Shown: one piece after another, positions 34,296 through 47,000 of the stretch | How the letters are laid out: every line of letters starts with the position of its first letter | How positions within the stretch are numbered: position 1 is the first letter of the stretch | Origin: Nemertoderma westbladi | Lineage: Eukaryota > Xenacoelomorpha > Nemertodermatida > Nemertodermatidae | Reading direction: 5' to 3' | DNA length: 64,000 bases | Assembly: GCA_032718475.1 (NCBI GenBank) | Contig: JAUCBJ010001232.1 | Span: forward strand, 1-64,000 | Position numbers and translations under genes: made by a program | Notes under the pieces: generated by a model | Seen by the model: the letters and a program-made list of their open reading frames with translations, nothing else | Database searches by the model: none | What the model was told of the DNA's origin: nothing

Positions 34296-35150
34296 GGTTA
34301 TAATATAATATATATATATAATAATATATCCCTCAACACCAGACACTGCAGATATGTTGTGTAGAGAGAGAGGCGTACAGTATATACTGTACAAGTATGA
34401 CCTTCAACATGTAGACTACATTACATTCATAGTTTAACAATAAATAATAATAGTTATATTTTAATATATAAATTATTACAATAATTCATTCTTGTATAAG
34501 ATTATTATTTTACAGCTCTCGTCAAAATTGTAACCCTGGCATGCGCTTGAATTTTTTAGCGACCAACAATTTCATCTACTGTAGAACCCTAAAGGTCCCC
34601 CCCCCCCCCCCCCCCCCCTAATGTTAAACAGGAAATTGCTGAGGCAATATGGGAAGGCTTATCTCTTGGCTGTTACCTTTATGGCGCCACACTAACTACC
34701 AAAATTGAACACTTAGTAATTATCCCACCATTTTAATCCCCCAGGCCCCAGCTGAGGCCACAGGTTTCCATAATGATGATTATGTTTGGTGACCTCCGTG
34801 AAGAATGCGCGGTGAGATTCTTGCCTCGAATTGATAAGGTAGGCTACAATGCTGGTAACGGTACTTTATAAGCGTTGGTAAAATATATTTTATCTGCAGG
34901 TCATTTCGTTGGCCTCCACCTTTCATATAAACAACAGGCTGCCAAAAAAAAACAAGATTATACTACAGTAATTCACATTCTGATATATTCTACAGAAGGC
35001 TACAATAACAGTTACCGCCAAGACATTCCTGAAATGTCTGCCAAACGACACTCGTTTTGAAAATGGCTGATGAATTGGATATTTACATGGCTGTGGATGG
35101 ATGGGTTGCATTGTAGGCCTAGAGGCGCCGGTAGTAGTGGTGTGGGCCGG
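34296..35150. other. non-coding, 5' side of the mucin-like gene
   Basis: TA-rich sequence just upstream of the mucin-like ATG (34,300-34,330) and a C run at 34,595-34,618. No gene recognised. Confidence 0.45.
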
Positions 35151-35159
35151 TATTTATGC

Positions 35160-35420
35160 ACAGTATGTGGGGCGAGCTACGAAGCCAGGGCGAGCCTTAG
35201 CGCACAATTGTACTGTAATTAACAAAATAAGGCAAAATTTCCGTCTATCTGTCTTTCCGTCTGAAATGAAAAATTCATTTGTAAATAACTTTTGAATATT
35301 TTAACCATTTTCAACCAAGTTTTGTATGGGCATACTAGAGAAAAAGTTCCAATATTTTTGAAATTTACGGGAAAATATCTCTCGAACTTTTGACTCCAGA
35401 TCAAATCGAACTTGTTTCAA
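35160..35420 (+). repeat. interspersed repeat, 'GCGAGCC-ACGAAG' family, diverged copy
   Basis: The text 'gtggggcgagctacgaagcc' and 'gcgagccttagcg' is followed by a 'gtctatctgtctttccgtct' run, then 'aataactttt' and 'caaccaagttttgtatgg'. The block order is the same as at 16,170 and 54,060, which identifies it as the same family. Confidence 0.55.
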
Positions 35421-35646
35421 ACTTGCTCGTACGCCTAGAGAGGATAGTGTCTTTAAGAATAAAATTACGTATCCTACATGGAAAAAAACATAGAACATTT
35501 TTTTTCAATATTCTCTCGACCTTTTTAACCTCGCTGGCACTCGACAAGTTATACTTTTTTCCCCATGTACTGTAGTAAATAATTATGTTTACCTATTGGT
35601 AACAAACAGTTATTAGGTACACGCTGTGTATAATATATTGATAGCC

Positions 35647-36733
35647 CAGGGGCGTATTAAGGGGGGTGCAATAGATAGGTGCAGGTGCACCCGGGCCACC
35701 GCCGCCAAGGGGCCGCTAGTTAGGTGCCTGCATCAATATGTAATCTGGTCAATTTTTAACGGAATAAGCCACTTACAAACCATATTGTTATTAAATCACA
35801 TGAGTTGATTCTATTGGTTGTGTGGCAACTGGAGTAGCCGGCTGGGTATTGGGGAGGCCTCAGATGTGCGGGCCTGGACAGCGTTTCCATCCAATGCTAA
35901 CATGTAGTGCAACTGTAGAATGTTAAGAATGCCAGTGAAACAAAATAGGAGGGCCCTTAGTAGTCAAACGGGAGTAGCAGCCAATGTCGTAAATATTCAT
36001 TCCAGAACCGTATTTATTTAACATGGGGTATAGGCCTATGCAGTTCATTAGTGGCACAGACAAGGAGACACATAGTATATTGAAGGTGAGTTGATTCTAT
36101 TGGCTGTCTGACTCGACGGCTGGGATATCCCAGTGAGCGTATACAATAGCAGGGCTTCCCTCTAATAATGGTATCACAATGCTATATACAGTACAGTATT
36201 ATACTATAGTAGATTATTTTTCGTGCGTATTAATCAGTAGTATTTCTTTCGTATTGTAACTGCAACAACTGTGTTGTTAATAATATTTCTTATAATTGTA
36301 TATATTTGCTGCTACTACATTTTACTAGTTTAATTATTTAATTAATTAGTTAACCTATTTTTAATTTATTAATTGGCTATTCCTATTTTAATTTCTACAT
36401 AAAATAACCGTATATAAAAAGTTAAAAAGAAGTGAAATTAAAAAAGTTTCCAAAAGTTATTATTAATTTATTTTGCCAATATACAAATTTATAATACAGT
36501 ACCTTAATTTTAGTTACTTATTGCAGGTTTTGTTACATTTTGTTTTATAGTTTCGGTTTGTGATTTTTCACTTTGTCGCACAAACTTCGAAAAAACCTCT
36601 GTTAGGTAAATACAGTAATTTTATAAAATAAGCAATGCATAACACAGATACTACAGGGGTGGGTGGGGGGGGGGGGGGGGGGGGGCATCAGTGGAAAAGT
36701 GCACCCGGGCGCCATGTCCTTAATCCGCCCCTG
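35647..36733. mobile_element. non-autonomous hAT element, 1,087 bp
   Basis: Terminal inverted repeats of 16 bp (left 'caggggcgtattaagg'; right end the complement of 'caggggcggattaagg', one mismatch) are flanked by a perfect 8-bp duplication, TGATAGCC, at 35,639-35,646 and 36,734-36,741. An 8-bp duplication with CAGGGGCG ends is characteristic of hAT elements. Just inside both ends is a 'gtgcacccgggc'-like block in inverted orientation. No transposase ORF is present, so it would depend on a partner. A G tract lies at 36,663-36,687. Two internal segments ('gagttgattctattgg' at about 35,800 and 36,090) are duplicated. Confidence 0.92.
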
Positions 36734-36741
36734 TGATAGCC

Positions 36742-38067
36742 TACCTATAATAAGAATAATTTTTAATTTCAGTTTATTAATGTTAATTTTCTATATATGT
36801 ACGTACACCTACATAAGACTTAATAGACCTACATAGAGTTTATAAGCGTGTAGCGTTAACATGCTATCTGTCAACTAAATGTAAAGTCTACATTTAATGC
36901 GATTATTAAATAAAGATTGGATTGGATTGATGTCTGCAATCTTATACAGTAATTAAGTCTGTCTGGGGAATATTTAAATCCGTATTTACAACAACTGCAG
37001 GCCCCAAAATATATACAAAACCACATAAAGTTCACAAGCGGAAACTATCGGAATACAGATTAGGCCTACCGGTACTTATTCGTTAGTAGGCCCTACAGTA
37101 GTACCGTCTACCTATATATATATACCTGCTGGCAGGTGGTATCTGTGTGGCAATTTACACTCTGGCCTACATACTGTACATTATACAGTTTGCAAGGCCG
37201 ACCAACCAACAATGAACAACTGAAGATAGGGCGCGCGCTATAATAAAAAATTATGGTTATACATACAGCGTTACTGTCGACATGACTCAACTAATTATCT
37301 TTATTGAATGCCAAATTTGTATTGACCGTTATCTCTAATGAATCAATGGCTGGGAATTTTATGAATCTTGGCTTTTGTTTAAGTTATTGGGGCCGATTTA
37401 GTGGACTCCATCAAGCCGACGATAGCCATACAGTATGTGCCATCGAATCAGTATCTTGTACTGTATATAACTGTATATACGTGTGGATTTAAAGAAATGT
37501 AACACCTATCCTACTCACTTTTCACATAAACAAAGGGAAGTGCGGCATGAGCGGCGATTGCGGCGTGAGATAACTTTATGTGAAATGTCATTGTCAACTC
37601 GAAATAATCAAAACATAAACAGATTTCCCCTGATCCTTTTATTCCCCAGCAGCGGCAGTCCCGGTAAACTGCAGACAGTTTAATTTCCAAGTATCAATAA
37701 GGTCGAAATGATTAAACCGAAATTGACTATTTAGGGAGCTAGGCCTAGTTCATGTAGGAAAGAGTTACCCTCTAAAGAATAATAACTATTATTATTCTTG
37801 TTCTTGTGATCTCAATTTTCTATATTCGGAGTATTTTTGAAATTTTAAGACAGTTTTTACTCATTGACCGATAGGTCAATTGGTAAACGCCTGACTTAGG
37901 TGTCAACGTACCGGGTTCAATCCCGGAAATAATACTGTACGAAATGTCAGAAGGTTTCATTTCAGATATTTCGCCCTATAGATGCAGTCTGGAGTAATGA
38001 AGAGTAACCACAATATAATGTACAAGCCTTCAATGAAAATTGGTTAAATGTTCCATTGAGTCAACCC
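36742..38067. other. non-coding, no gene recognised
   Basis: Short ORFs at 37,304 and 37,483 have no recognisable domains. It contains the tRNA-like relic at 37,866. Confidence 0.4.
37866..37935 (+). repeat. tRNA-like relic (SINE head or pseudo-tRNA)
   Basis: It contains an A-box-like 'taggtcaattggtaaacgcc', a stem 'tgac...gtca', and a B-box-like 'gggttcaatcccgg'. The T loop is one base short and the acceptor arms do not pair well, so it is not called as a functional tRNA. Confidence 0.4.
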
Positions 38068-41000
38068 AACAGCTGTTGGTACCCGGCTGGCACCTTTGTT
38101 TAGTTTTCTGGTGTATTGGTTTAATCGACAGCTGTTGTTACCCGGCTGGCATCTTGGTTTAGTTTTGTGGTGTGTTAGTTTAATCGACAGCTGTTGGTAC
38201 CCGGCTGGCACCTTGGTTTAGTTTACTGGTGTGTTAGTTTAATCGACAGCTGTTGGTGCCCGGCTGGCACCTTGGTTTAGTTTTGTGGTGTGTTAGTTTA
38301 ATCGACAGCTGTTGGTACCCGGCTGGCACCTTGGTTTAGTTTACTGGTGTGTTAGTTTAATCGACAGCCGTTGGTACCCGGCTGGCACCTTGGTTTAGTT
38401 TACTGGTGTGTTAGTTTAATCGACAGCTGTTGGTGCCCGGCTGGCACCTTGGTTTAGTTTACTGGTGTGTTAGTTTAATTGACAGCTGTTGGTACCCGGC
38501 TGGCACCTTGGTTTAGTTTACTGGTGTGTTAGTTTAATCGACAGCTGTTGGTACCCGGCTGGCACCTTTGTTTAGTTTACTGGTGTGTTAGTTTAATTGA
38601 CAGCTGTTGGTACCCGGCTGGCACCTTGGTTTAGTTTACTGGTGTGTTAGTTTAATTGACAGCTGTTGGTACCCGGCTGGCACCTTGGTTTAGTTTACTG
38701 GTGTGTTAGTTTAATCGACAGCTGTTGGTACCCGGCTGGCACCTTTGTTTAGTTTTCTGGTGTGTTAGTTTAATTGACAGCTGTTGGTACCCGGCTGCCA
38801 CCTTGGTTTAATTTTCTGGTGTGTTAGTTTAATCGACAGCTGTTGGTACCCGGCTAGCACCTTGGTTTAGTTTACTGGTGTGTTAGTTTAATCGACAGCT
38901 GTTGGTACCGGCTGGCACCTTGGTTTAGTTTACTGGTGTGTTAGTTTAATCGACAGCTGTTGGTACCCGGCTGGCACCTTGGTTTAGTTTTCTGGTGTGT
39001 TAGTTTAATCGACAGCTGTTGGTGCCCGGCTGGCACCTTGATTTAGTTTTCTGGTGTGTTAGTTTAATCGACAGCTGTTGGTACCCGGCTGGAACTTTGG
39101 TTTAGTTTTCTGGTGTGTTAGTTTAATCGACAGCTGTTGGTACCCGGCTGGTACCCGGCTGGTACTTTGGTTTAGTTTACTGGTGTGTTAGTTTAATCGA
39201 CAGCTGTTGGTACCCGGCTGTCACCTTGGTTTAGTTTTCTGGTATGTTAGTTTAATCGACAGCTGTTGGTACCCGGCTGGCACCTTGGTTTAGTTTTCTG
39301 GTGTGTTAGTTTAATCGACAGCTGTTGGTACCCGGCTGGCACCTTGGTTTAGTTTTCTGGTATGTTAGTTTAATCGACAGCTGTTGGTACCCGGCTGGCA
39401 CCTTGGTTTAGTTTTCTGGTGTGTTAGTTTAATCGACAGCTGTTGGTACCCGGCTGGCACCTTGGGTTAGTTTTCTGGTGTGTTAGTTTAATCGACAGCT
39501 GTTGGTGCCCGGCTGGCACCTTGGTTTAGTTTTCTGGTGTGTTAGTTTAATCGACAGCTGTTGGTGCCCGGCTGGCACCTTGGTATAGTTTTCTGGTGTA
39601 TTAGTTTAATCGACAGCTGTTGGTACCCGGCTGGAACTTTGGTTTAGTTTACTGTTGTGCTAGTTTAATCGACAGCTGTTGGTGCCCGGCTGGCACCTTG
39701 GTTTAGTTTTCTGGTGTATTAGTTTAATCGACAGCTGTTGGTACCCGGCTGGAACTTTGGTTTAGTTTACTGTTGTGCTAGTTTAATCGACAGCTGTTGG
39801 TGCCCGGCTGGCACCTTGGTTTGGTTTTCTGGTGTAGTAGTTTAATCGACAGATGTTGGTACCCGACTGGAACATTGGTTTAGTTTACTGTTGTGCTAGT
39901 TTAATCGACAGCCGTTGGTGCCCGGCTGGCACCTTGGTTTAGTTTTCTGGTGTGTTAGTTTAATCGACAGCTGTTGGTGTCCGGCTGGCGCCTTGGTTTA
40001 GTTTTCTGGTGTGTTAGTTTAATCGACAGCTGTTGGTTACCGGCTGCCACCTTGGTTTAGTTTTCTGGTGTATTAGTTTAATCGACAGCTGTTGGTACCC
40101 GGCTGGAACTTTAGTTTAGTTTACTGTTGTGCTTGTTTAATCGACAGCTGTTGGTGCCCTGCTGGCACCTTGGTTTAGTCTTCTGGTGTGTTAGTTTAAT
40201 CGACAGCTGTTGGTGCCCGGCTGGCACCTTGGTTTATTTTTCTGGTGTGTTAATTTAATCGACAGCTGTTGGTGCCCGACTGGCACCTTGGTTTAGTTTA
40301 CTGGTGTGCTAGTTTAATGGACAGCTGTTGGTACCCGGCTGCCACCTTGGTTTAATTTTCTGGTGTGTTAGTTTAATCGACAGCTGTTGGTACCCGGCTG
40401 GCACCTTGGTTTGGTTTTCTGGTGTGTTAGTTTAATCGACAGCTGTTGGTGCCCGGCTGGCACCTTGGTTTAGTTTTCTGGTGTGTTAGTTTAATCGACA
40501 GCTGTTGGTGCCCGGCTGGCACCTTGGTTTAGTTTTCTGGTGTGTTAGTTTAATCGACAGCTGTTGGTACCCGGCTGGAACTTTGGTTTAGTTTACTGTT
40601 GTGCTAGTTTAATCGACAGCTGTTGGTGCCCGGCTGGCACCTTGGTTCAGTTTTCTGTTGTGTTAGTTTTATCGACAGCTGTTGGAGCCCGACTGGCACC
40701 TTGGTTTAATTTTCTGGTGTGTTAGTTTAATCGACAGCTGTTGGTGCCCGACTGGCACCTTGGTTTAGTGTACTGGTGTGCTAGTTTAATCAACAGCTGT
40801 TGGTGCCCGGCAGGCACCTTGGTTTAGTTTTCTGGTGTGTTAGTTTAATCGACAGCTGTTGGTGCCCGGATGGCACCTTGGTTTAGTTTTCTGGTGTGTT
40901 AGTTTAATCGACAGCTGTTGGTACCCGGCTGGCACCTTGGTTTAGTTTTCTGGTGTGTTAGTTTAATCGACAGCTGTTGGTGCCCGGCTGTCACCTTGGT

Positions 41001-44000
41001 TTAGTTTTCTGGTGTGTTAATTTTATCGACAGCTGTTGGTGCCCGGCAGGCACCTTGGTTTAGTTTTCTGGTGTGTTAGTTTTATCGACAGCTGTTGGTA
41101 CCCGGCTGGCACCTTGGTTTAGTTTTCTGGTGTGTTAGTTTAATCGACAGCTGTTGGTACCCGGCTAGCACCTTGGTTTAGTTTTCTGGTGTGTTAGTTT
41201 AATCGACAGCTGTTGGTACCCGGGTGGCACCTTGGTTTGGTTTTCTGGTGTGTTAGTTTAATCGACAGCTGTTGGTGCCCGACTGGCACCTTGGTTTAGT
41301 TTACTGTTGTGCTAGTTTAATCGACAGCTGTTGTTACCCGGCTAGCACCTTGGTTTAGTTTTCTGGTGTGTTAGTTTAATCGACAGCTGTTGGTACCCGG
41401 CTGGCACCTTGGTTTGGTTTTCTGGTGTGTTAGTTTAATCGACAGCTGTTGGTACCCGGCTGGCACCTTGGTTTGGTTTTCTGGTGTAGTAGTTAATCGA
41501 CAGATGTTGGTACCCGGCTGGAACATTGGTTTAGTTTACTGTTGTGCTAGTTTAATCGACAGCTGTTGGTGCCCGGCTGGCACCTTGGTTTAGTTTTCTG
41601 GTGTGTTAGTTTAATCGACAGCTGTTGGTGTCCGGCTGGCACCTTGGTTTAGTTTTCTGGTGTGTTAGTTTAATCGACAGCTGTTGGTGTCCGGCTGGCA
41701 CCTTGGTTTAGTTTACTGTTGTGCTAGTTTAATCGACAGCTGTTGGTGCCTGGCTGGCACCTTGGTTTATTTTTCTGGTGTGTTAATTTAATCGACAGCT
41801 GTTGGTGCCCGACTGGCACCTTGGTTTAGTTTACTGGTGTGCTAGTTTAATCGACAGCTGTTGGTACCCGGCTGCCACCTTGGTTTAATTTTCTGGTGTG
41901 TTAGTTTAATCGACAGCTGTTGGTGCCCGACTGGCACCTTGGTTTAGTTTACTGGTGTGCTAGTTTAATCGACAGCTGTTAGTGCCCGACAGGCACCTTG
42001 GTTTAGTTTTCTGGTGTGTTAGTTTAATCGACAGCTGTTGGTGCCCGGTTGGCACCTTGGTTTAGTTTTCTGGTGTGTTAGTTTAATCGACAGCTGTTGG
42101 TACCCGGCTAGAACTTTTGTTTAGTTTACTGTTGTGCTAGTTTAATCGACAGCTGTTGGTGCCCGACTGGCACCTTGGTTTAGTTTACTGGTGTGCTAGT
42201 TTAATCGACAGCCGTTGGTACCCGGCTGGCACCTTGGTTTAGTTTTCTGGTGTGCTAGTTTAATCGACAGCTGTTGGTACCCGGCTGCCACCTTGGTTTA
42301 ATTTTCTGGTGTGTTAGTTTAATCGACAGCTGTTGGTGCCCGGCAGGCACCTTGGTTTAGTTTTTGGTGTGTTAGTTTAATCGACAGCTGTTGGTGCCCG
42401 GTTGGCACCTTGGTTTAGTTTTCTGGTGTGTTAGTTTAATCGACAGCTGTTGGTACCCGGCTGGCACCTTGGTTTGGTTTTCTGGTGTGTTAGTTTTATC
42501 GACAGCTGTTGGTACCCGGCTGGCACCTTGGTTTAGTTTTCTGGTGTGTTAGTTTAATCGACAGCTGTTGGTACCCGGTTGGCACCTTGGTTTAGTTTTC
42601 TGGTGTGTTAGTTTAATCGACAGCTGTTGGTGCCCGGCTGGCACCTTGGTTTAGTTTTTGGTGTGTTAGTTTAATTGACAGCTGTTGGTACCCGGCTGGC
42701 ACCTTGGTTTAGTTTTGTGGTGTGTTAGTTTAATCGACAGCGGTTGGTACCCGGCTGGCACCTTGGTTTGGTTTTCTGGTGTGTTAGTTTAATCGACAGC
42801 TGTTGGTACCCGGCTGGCACCTTGGTTTGGTTTTCTGGTGTAGTAGTTTAATCGACAGATGTTGGTACCCGGCTGGAACATTGGTTTAGTTTACTGGTGT
42901 GTTAGTTTAATCGACAGCTGTTGGTGCCCGGCTGGCACCTTGGTTTAGTTTTCTGGTGTGTTAGTTTAATCGACAGCTGTTGGTGTCCGGCTGGCACCTT
43001 GGTTTAGTTTTCTGGTGTGTTAGTTTAATCGACAGCTGTTGGTGTCCGGCTGGCACCTTGGTTTAGTTTACTGTTGTGCTAGTTTAATCGACAGCTGTTG
43101 GTGCCTGGCTGGCACCTTGGTTTATTTTTCTGGTGTGTTAATTTAATCGACAGCTGTTGGTGCCCGACTGGCACCTTGGTTTAGTTTACTGGTGTGCTAG
43201 TTTAATCGACAGCTGTTGGTACCCGGCTGCCACCTTGGTTTAATTTTCTGGTGTGTTAGTTTAATCGACAGCTGTTGGTACCCGGCTGCCACCTTGGTTT
43301 AATTTTCTGGTGTGTTAGTTTAATCGACAGTTGTTGGTGCCCGACTGGCACCTTGGTTTAGTGTACTGGTGTGCTAGTTTAATCGACAGCTGTTGGTGCC
43401 CGGCAGGCACCTTGGTTTAGTTTTTGGTGTGTTAGTTTAATCGACAGCTGTTGGTGCCCGGCTGGCACCTTGGTTTAGTTTTCTGGTGTGTTAGTTTAAT
43501 CGACAGCTGTTGGTACCCGGCTGGCACCTTGGTTTGGTTTTCTGGTGTGTTAGTTTTATCGACAGCTGTTGGTACCCGGCTGGTACCTTGGTTTAGTTTT
43601 CTGGTGTGTTAGTTTAATCGACAGCTGTTGGTACCCGGCTGGCACCTTGGTTTAGTTTTCTGGTGTGTTAGTTTAATCGACAGCTGTTGGTGCCCGGCTG
43701 GCACCTTGGTTTAGTTTTCTGGTGTGTTAGTTTAATCGACAGCTGTTGGTACCCGGCTGGCACCTTGGTTTAGTTTTCTGGTATGTTAGTTTAATCGACA
43801 GCTGTTGGTACCCGGCTGGCACCTTGGTTTAGTTTTCTGGTCTGTTAGTTTAATCGACAGCTGTTGGTACCCGGCTGGCACCTTGGGTTAGTTTTCTGGT
43901 GTGTTAGTTTAATCGACAGCTGTTGGTGCCCGGCTGGCACCTTGGTTTAGTTTTCTGGTGTGTTAGTTTAATCGACAGCTGTTGGTGCCCGGCTGGCACC

Positions 44001-47000
44001 TTGGTATAGTTTTCTGGTGTATTAGTTTAATCGACAGCTGTTGGTACCCGGCTGGAACTTTGGTTTAGTTTACTGTTGTGCTAGTTTAATCGACAGCTGT
44101 TGGAGCCCGGCTGGCACCTTGGTTTAGTTTTCTGGTGTATTAGTTTAATCGACAGCTGTTGGTACCCGGCTGGAACTTTGGTTTAGTTTACTGTTGTGCT
44201 AGTTTAATCGACAGCTGTTGGTGCCCGGCTGGCACCTTGGTTTGGTTTTCTGGTGTAGTAGTTTAATCGACAGATGTTGGTACCCGACTGGAACATTGGT
44301 TTAGTTTACTGTTGTGCTAGTTTAATCGACAGCCGTTGGTGCCCGGCTGGCACCTTGGTTTAGTTTTCTGGTGTGTTAGTTTAATCGACAGCTGTTGGTG
44401 TCCGGCTGGCGCCTTGGTTTAGTTTTCTGGTGTGTTAGTTTAATCGACAGCTGTTGGTGCCCGGCTGGCACCTTGGTTTAGTTTTCTGGTGTGTTAGATT
44501 AATCGACAGCTGTTGGTGCCCGGCTGGCACCTTGGTTTAGTTTTCTGGTGTGTTAGTTTAATCGACAGCTGTTGGTACCCGGCTGGCACCTTGGTTTAGT
44601 TTTCTGGTATGTTAGTTTAATCGACAGCTGTTGGTACCCGGCTGGCACCTTGGTTTAGTTTTCTGGTGTGTTAGTTTAATCGACAGCTGTTGGTACCCGG
44701 CTGGCACCTTGGGTTAGTTTTCTGGTGTGTTAGTTTAATCGACAGCTGTTGGTGCCCGGCTGGCACCTTGGTTTAGTTTTCTGGTGTGTTAGTTTAATCG
44801 ACAGCTGTTGGTGCCCGGCTGGCACCTTGGTTTAGTTTTCTGGTGTGTTAGTTTAATCGACAGCTGTTGGTGCCCGGCTGCCACCTTGGTTTAGTTTTCT
44901 GGTGTATTAGTTTAATCGACAGCTGTTGGTACCCGGCTGGAACTTTAGTTTAGTTTACTGTTGTGCTTGTTTAATCGACTGCTGTTGGTGCCCTGCTGGC
45001 ACCTTGGTTTAGTTTTCTGGTGTGTTAGTTTAATCGACAGCTGTTGGTGCCCGGCTGGCACCTTGGTTTATTTTTCTGGTGTGTTAATTTAATCGACAGC
45101 TGTTGGTGCCCGACTGGCACCTTGGTTTAGTTTACTGGTGTGCTAGTTTAATGGACAGCTGTTGGTACCCGGCTGCCACCTTGGTTTAATTTTCTGGTGT
45201 GTTAGTTTAATCGACAGCTGTTGGTACCCGGCTGGCACCTTGGTTTGGTTTTCTGGTGTGTTAGTTTAATCGACAGCTGTTGGTGCCCGGCTGGCACCTT
45301 GGTTTAGTTTTCTGGTGTGTTAGTTTAATCGACAGCTGTTGGTACCCGGCTGGAACTTTGGTTTAGTTTACTGTTGTGTTAGTTTAATCGACAGCTGTTG
45401 GTGCCCGGCTGGCACCTTGGTTTAGTTTTCTGTTGTGTTAGTTTTATCGACAGCTGTTGGAGCCCGACTGGCACCTTGGTTTAGTTTACTGTTGTGCTAG
45501 TTTAATCGACAGCTGTTGGTACCCGGCTGCCACCTTGGTTTAATTTTCTGGTGTGTTAGTTTAATCGACAGCTGTTGGTGCCCGACTGGCACCTTGGTTT
45601 AGTGTACTGGTGTGCTAGTTTAATCAACAGCTGTTGGTGCCCGGCAGGCACCTTGGTTTAGTTTTCTGGTGTGTTAGTTTAATCGACAGCTGTTGGTGCC
45701 CGGCTGGCACCTTGGTTTAGTTTTCTGGTGTGTTAGTTTAATCGACAGCTGCTGGTACCCGGCTGGCACCTTGGTTTAGTTTTCTGGTGTGTTAGTTTAA
45801 TCGACAGCTGTTGGTGCCCGGCTGTCACCTTGGTTTAGTTTTCTGGTGTGTTAATTTTATCGGCAGCTGTTGGTGCCCGGCAGGCACCTTGGTTTAGTTT
45901 TCTGGTGTGTTAGTTTTATCGACAGCTGTTGGTACCCGGCTGGCACCTTGGTTTAGTTTTCTGGTGTGTTAGTTTAATCGACAGCTGTTGGTACCCGGCT
46001 AGCACCTTGGTTTAGTTTTCTGGTGTGTTAGTTTAATCGACAGCTGTTGGTACCCGGCTGGCACCTTGGTTTGGTTTTCTGGTGTGTTAGTTTAATCGAC
46101 AGCTGTTGGTGCCCGACTGGCACCTTGGTTTAGTTTACTGTTGTGCTAGTTTAATCGACAGCTGTTGTTACCCGGCTAGCACCTTGGTTTAGTTTTCTGG
46201 TGTGTTAGTTTAATCGACAGCTGTTGGTACCCGGCTGGCACCTTGGTTTGGTTTTCTGGTGTGTTAGTTTAATCGACAGCTGTTGGTACCCGGCTGGCAC
46301 CTTGGTTTGGTTTTCTGTTGTAGTAGTTATCGACAGATGTTGGTACCCGGCTGGAACATTGGTTTAGTTTACTGTTGTGCTAGTTTAATCGACAGCTGTT
46401 GGTGCCCGGCTGGCACCTTGGTTTAGTTTTCTGGTGTGTTAGTTTAATCGACAGCTGTTGGTGTCCGGCTGGCACCTTGGTTTAGTTTTCTGGTGTGTTT
46501 GTTTAATCGACAGCTGTTGGTGTCCGGCTGGCACCTTGGTTTAGTTTACTGTTGTGCTAGTTTAATCGACAGCTGTTGGTGCCTGGCTGGCACCTTGGTT
46601 TATTTTTCTGGTGTGTTAATTTAATCGACAGCTGTTGGTGCCCGACTGGCACCTTGGTTTAGTTTACTGGTGTGCTAGTTTAATCGACAGCTGTTGGTAC
46701 CCGGCTGCCACCTTGGTTTAATTTTCTGGTGTGTTAGTTTAATCGACTGCTGTTGGTGCCCGACTGGCACCTTGGTTTAGTTTACTGGTGTGCTAGTTTA
46801 ATCGACAGCTGTTAGTGCCCGACAGGCACCTTGGTTTAGTTTTCTGGTGTGTTAGTTTAATCGACAGCTGTTGGTGCCCGGTTGGCACCTTGGTTTAGTT
46901 TTCTGGTGTGTTAGTTTAATCGACAGCTGTTGGTACCCGGCTAGAACTTTTGTTTAGTTTACTGTTGTGCTAGTTTAATCGACAGCTGTTGGTGCCCGAC

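Noticed and set aside
33090-34308. Plus-strand ORFs of 193-296 codons rich in VPDVVG or FRMWLE repeats
   Set aside because: They are shadows of the 18-bp mucin repeat; only the minus strand has a signal peptide, transmembrane helix and tail.
37866-37935. Functional tRNA gene
   Set aside because: The T loop is one base short and the acceptor stem does not pair; kept only as a tRNA-like relic.
41390-41593. 67-codon ORF inside the 59-bp satellite
   Set aside because: The monomer length is not a multiple of three and the ORF depends on local variants; it is chance.
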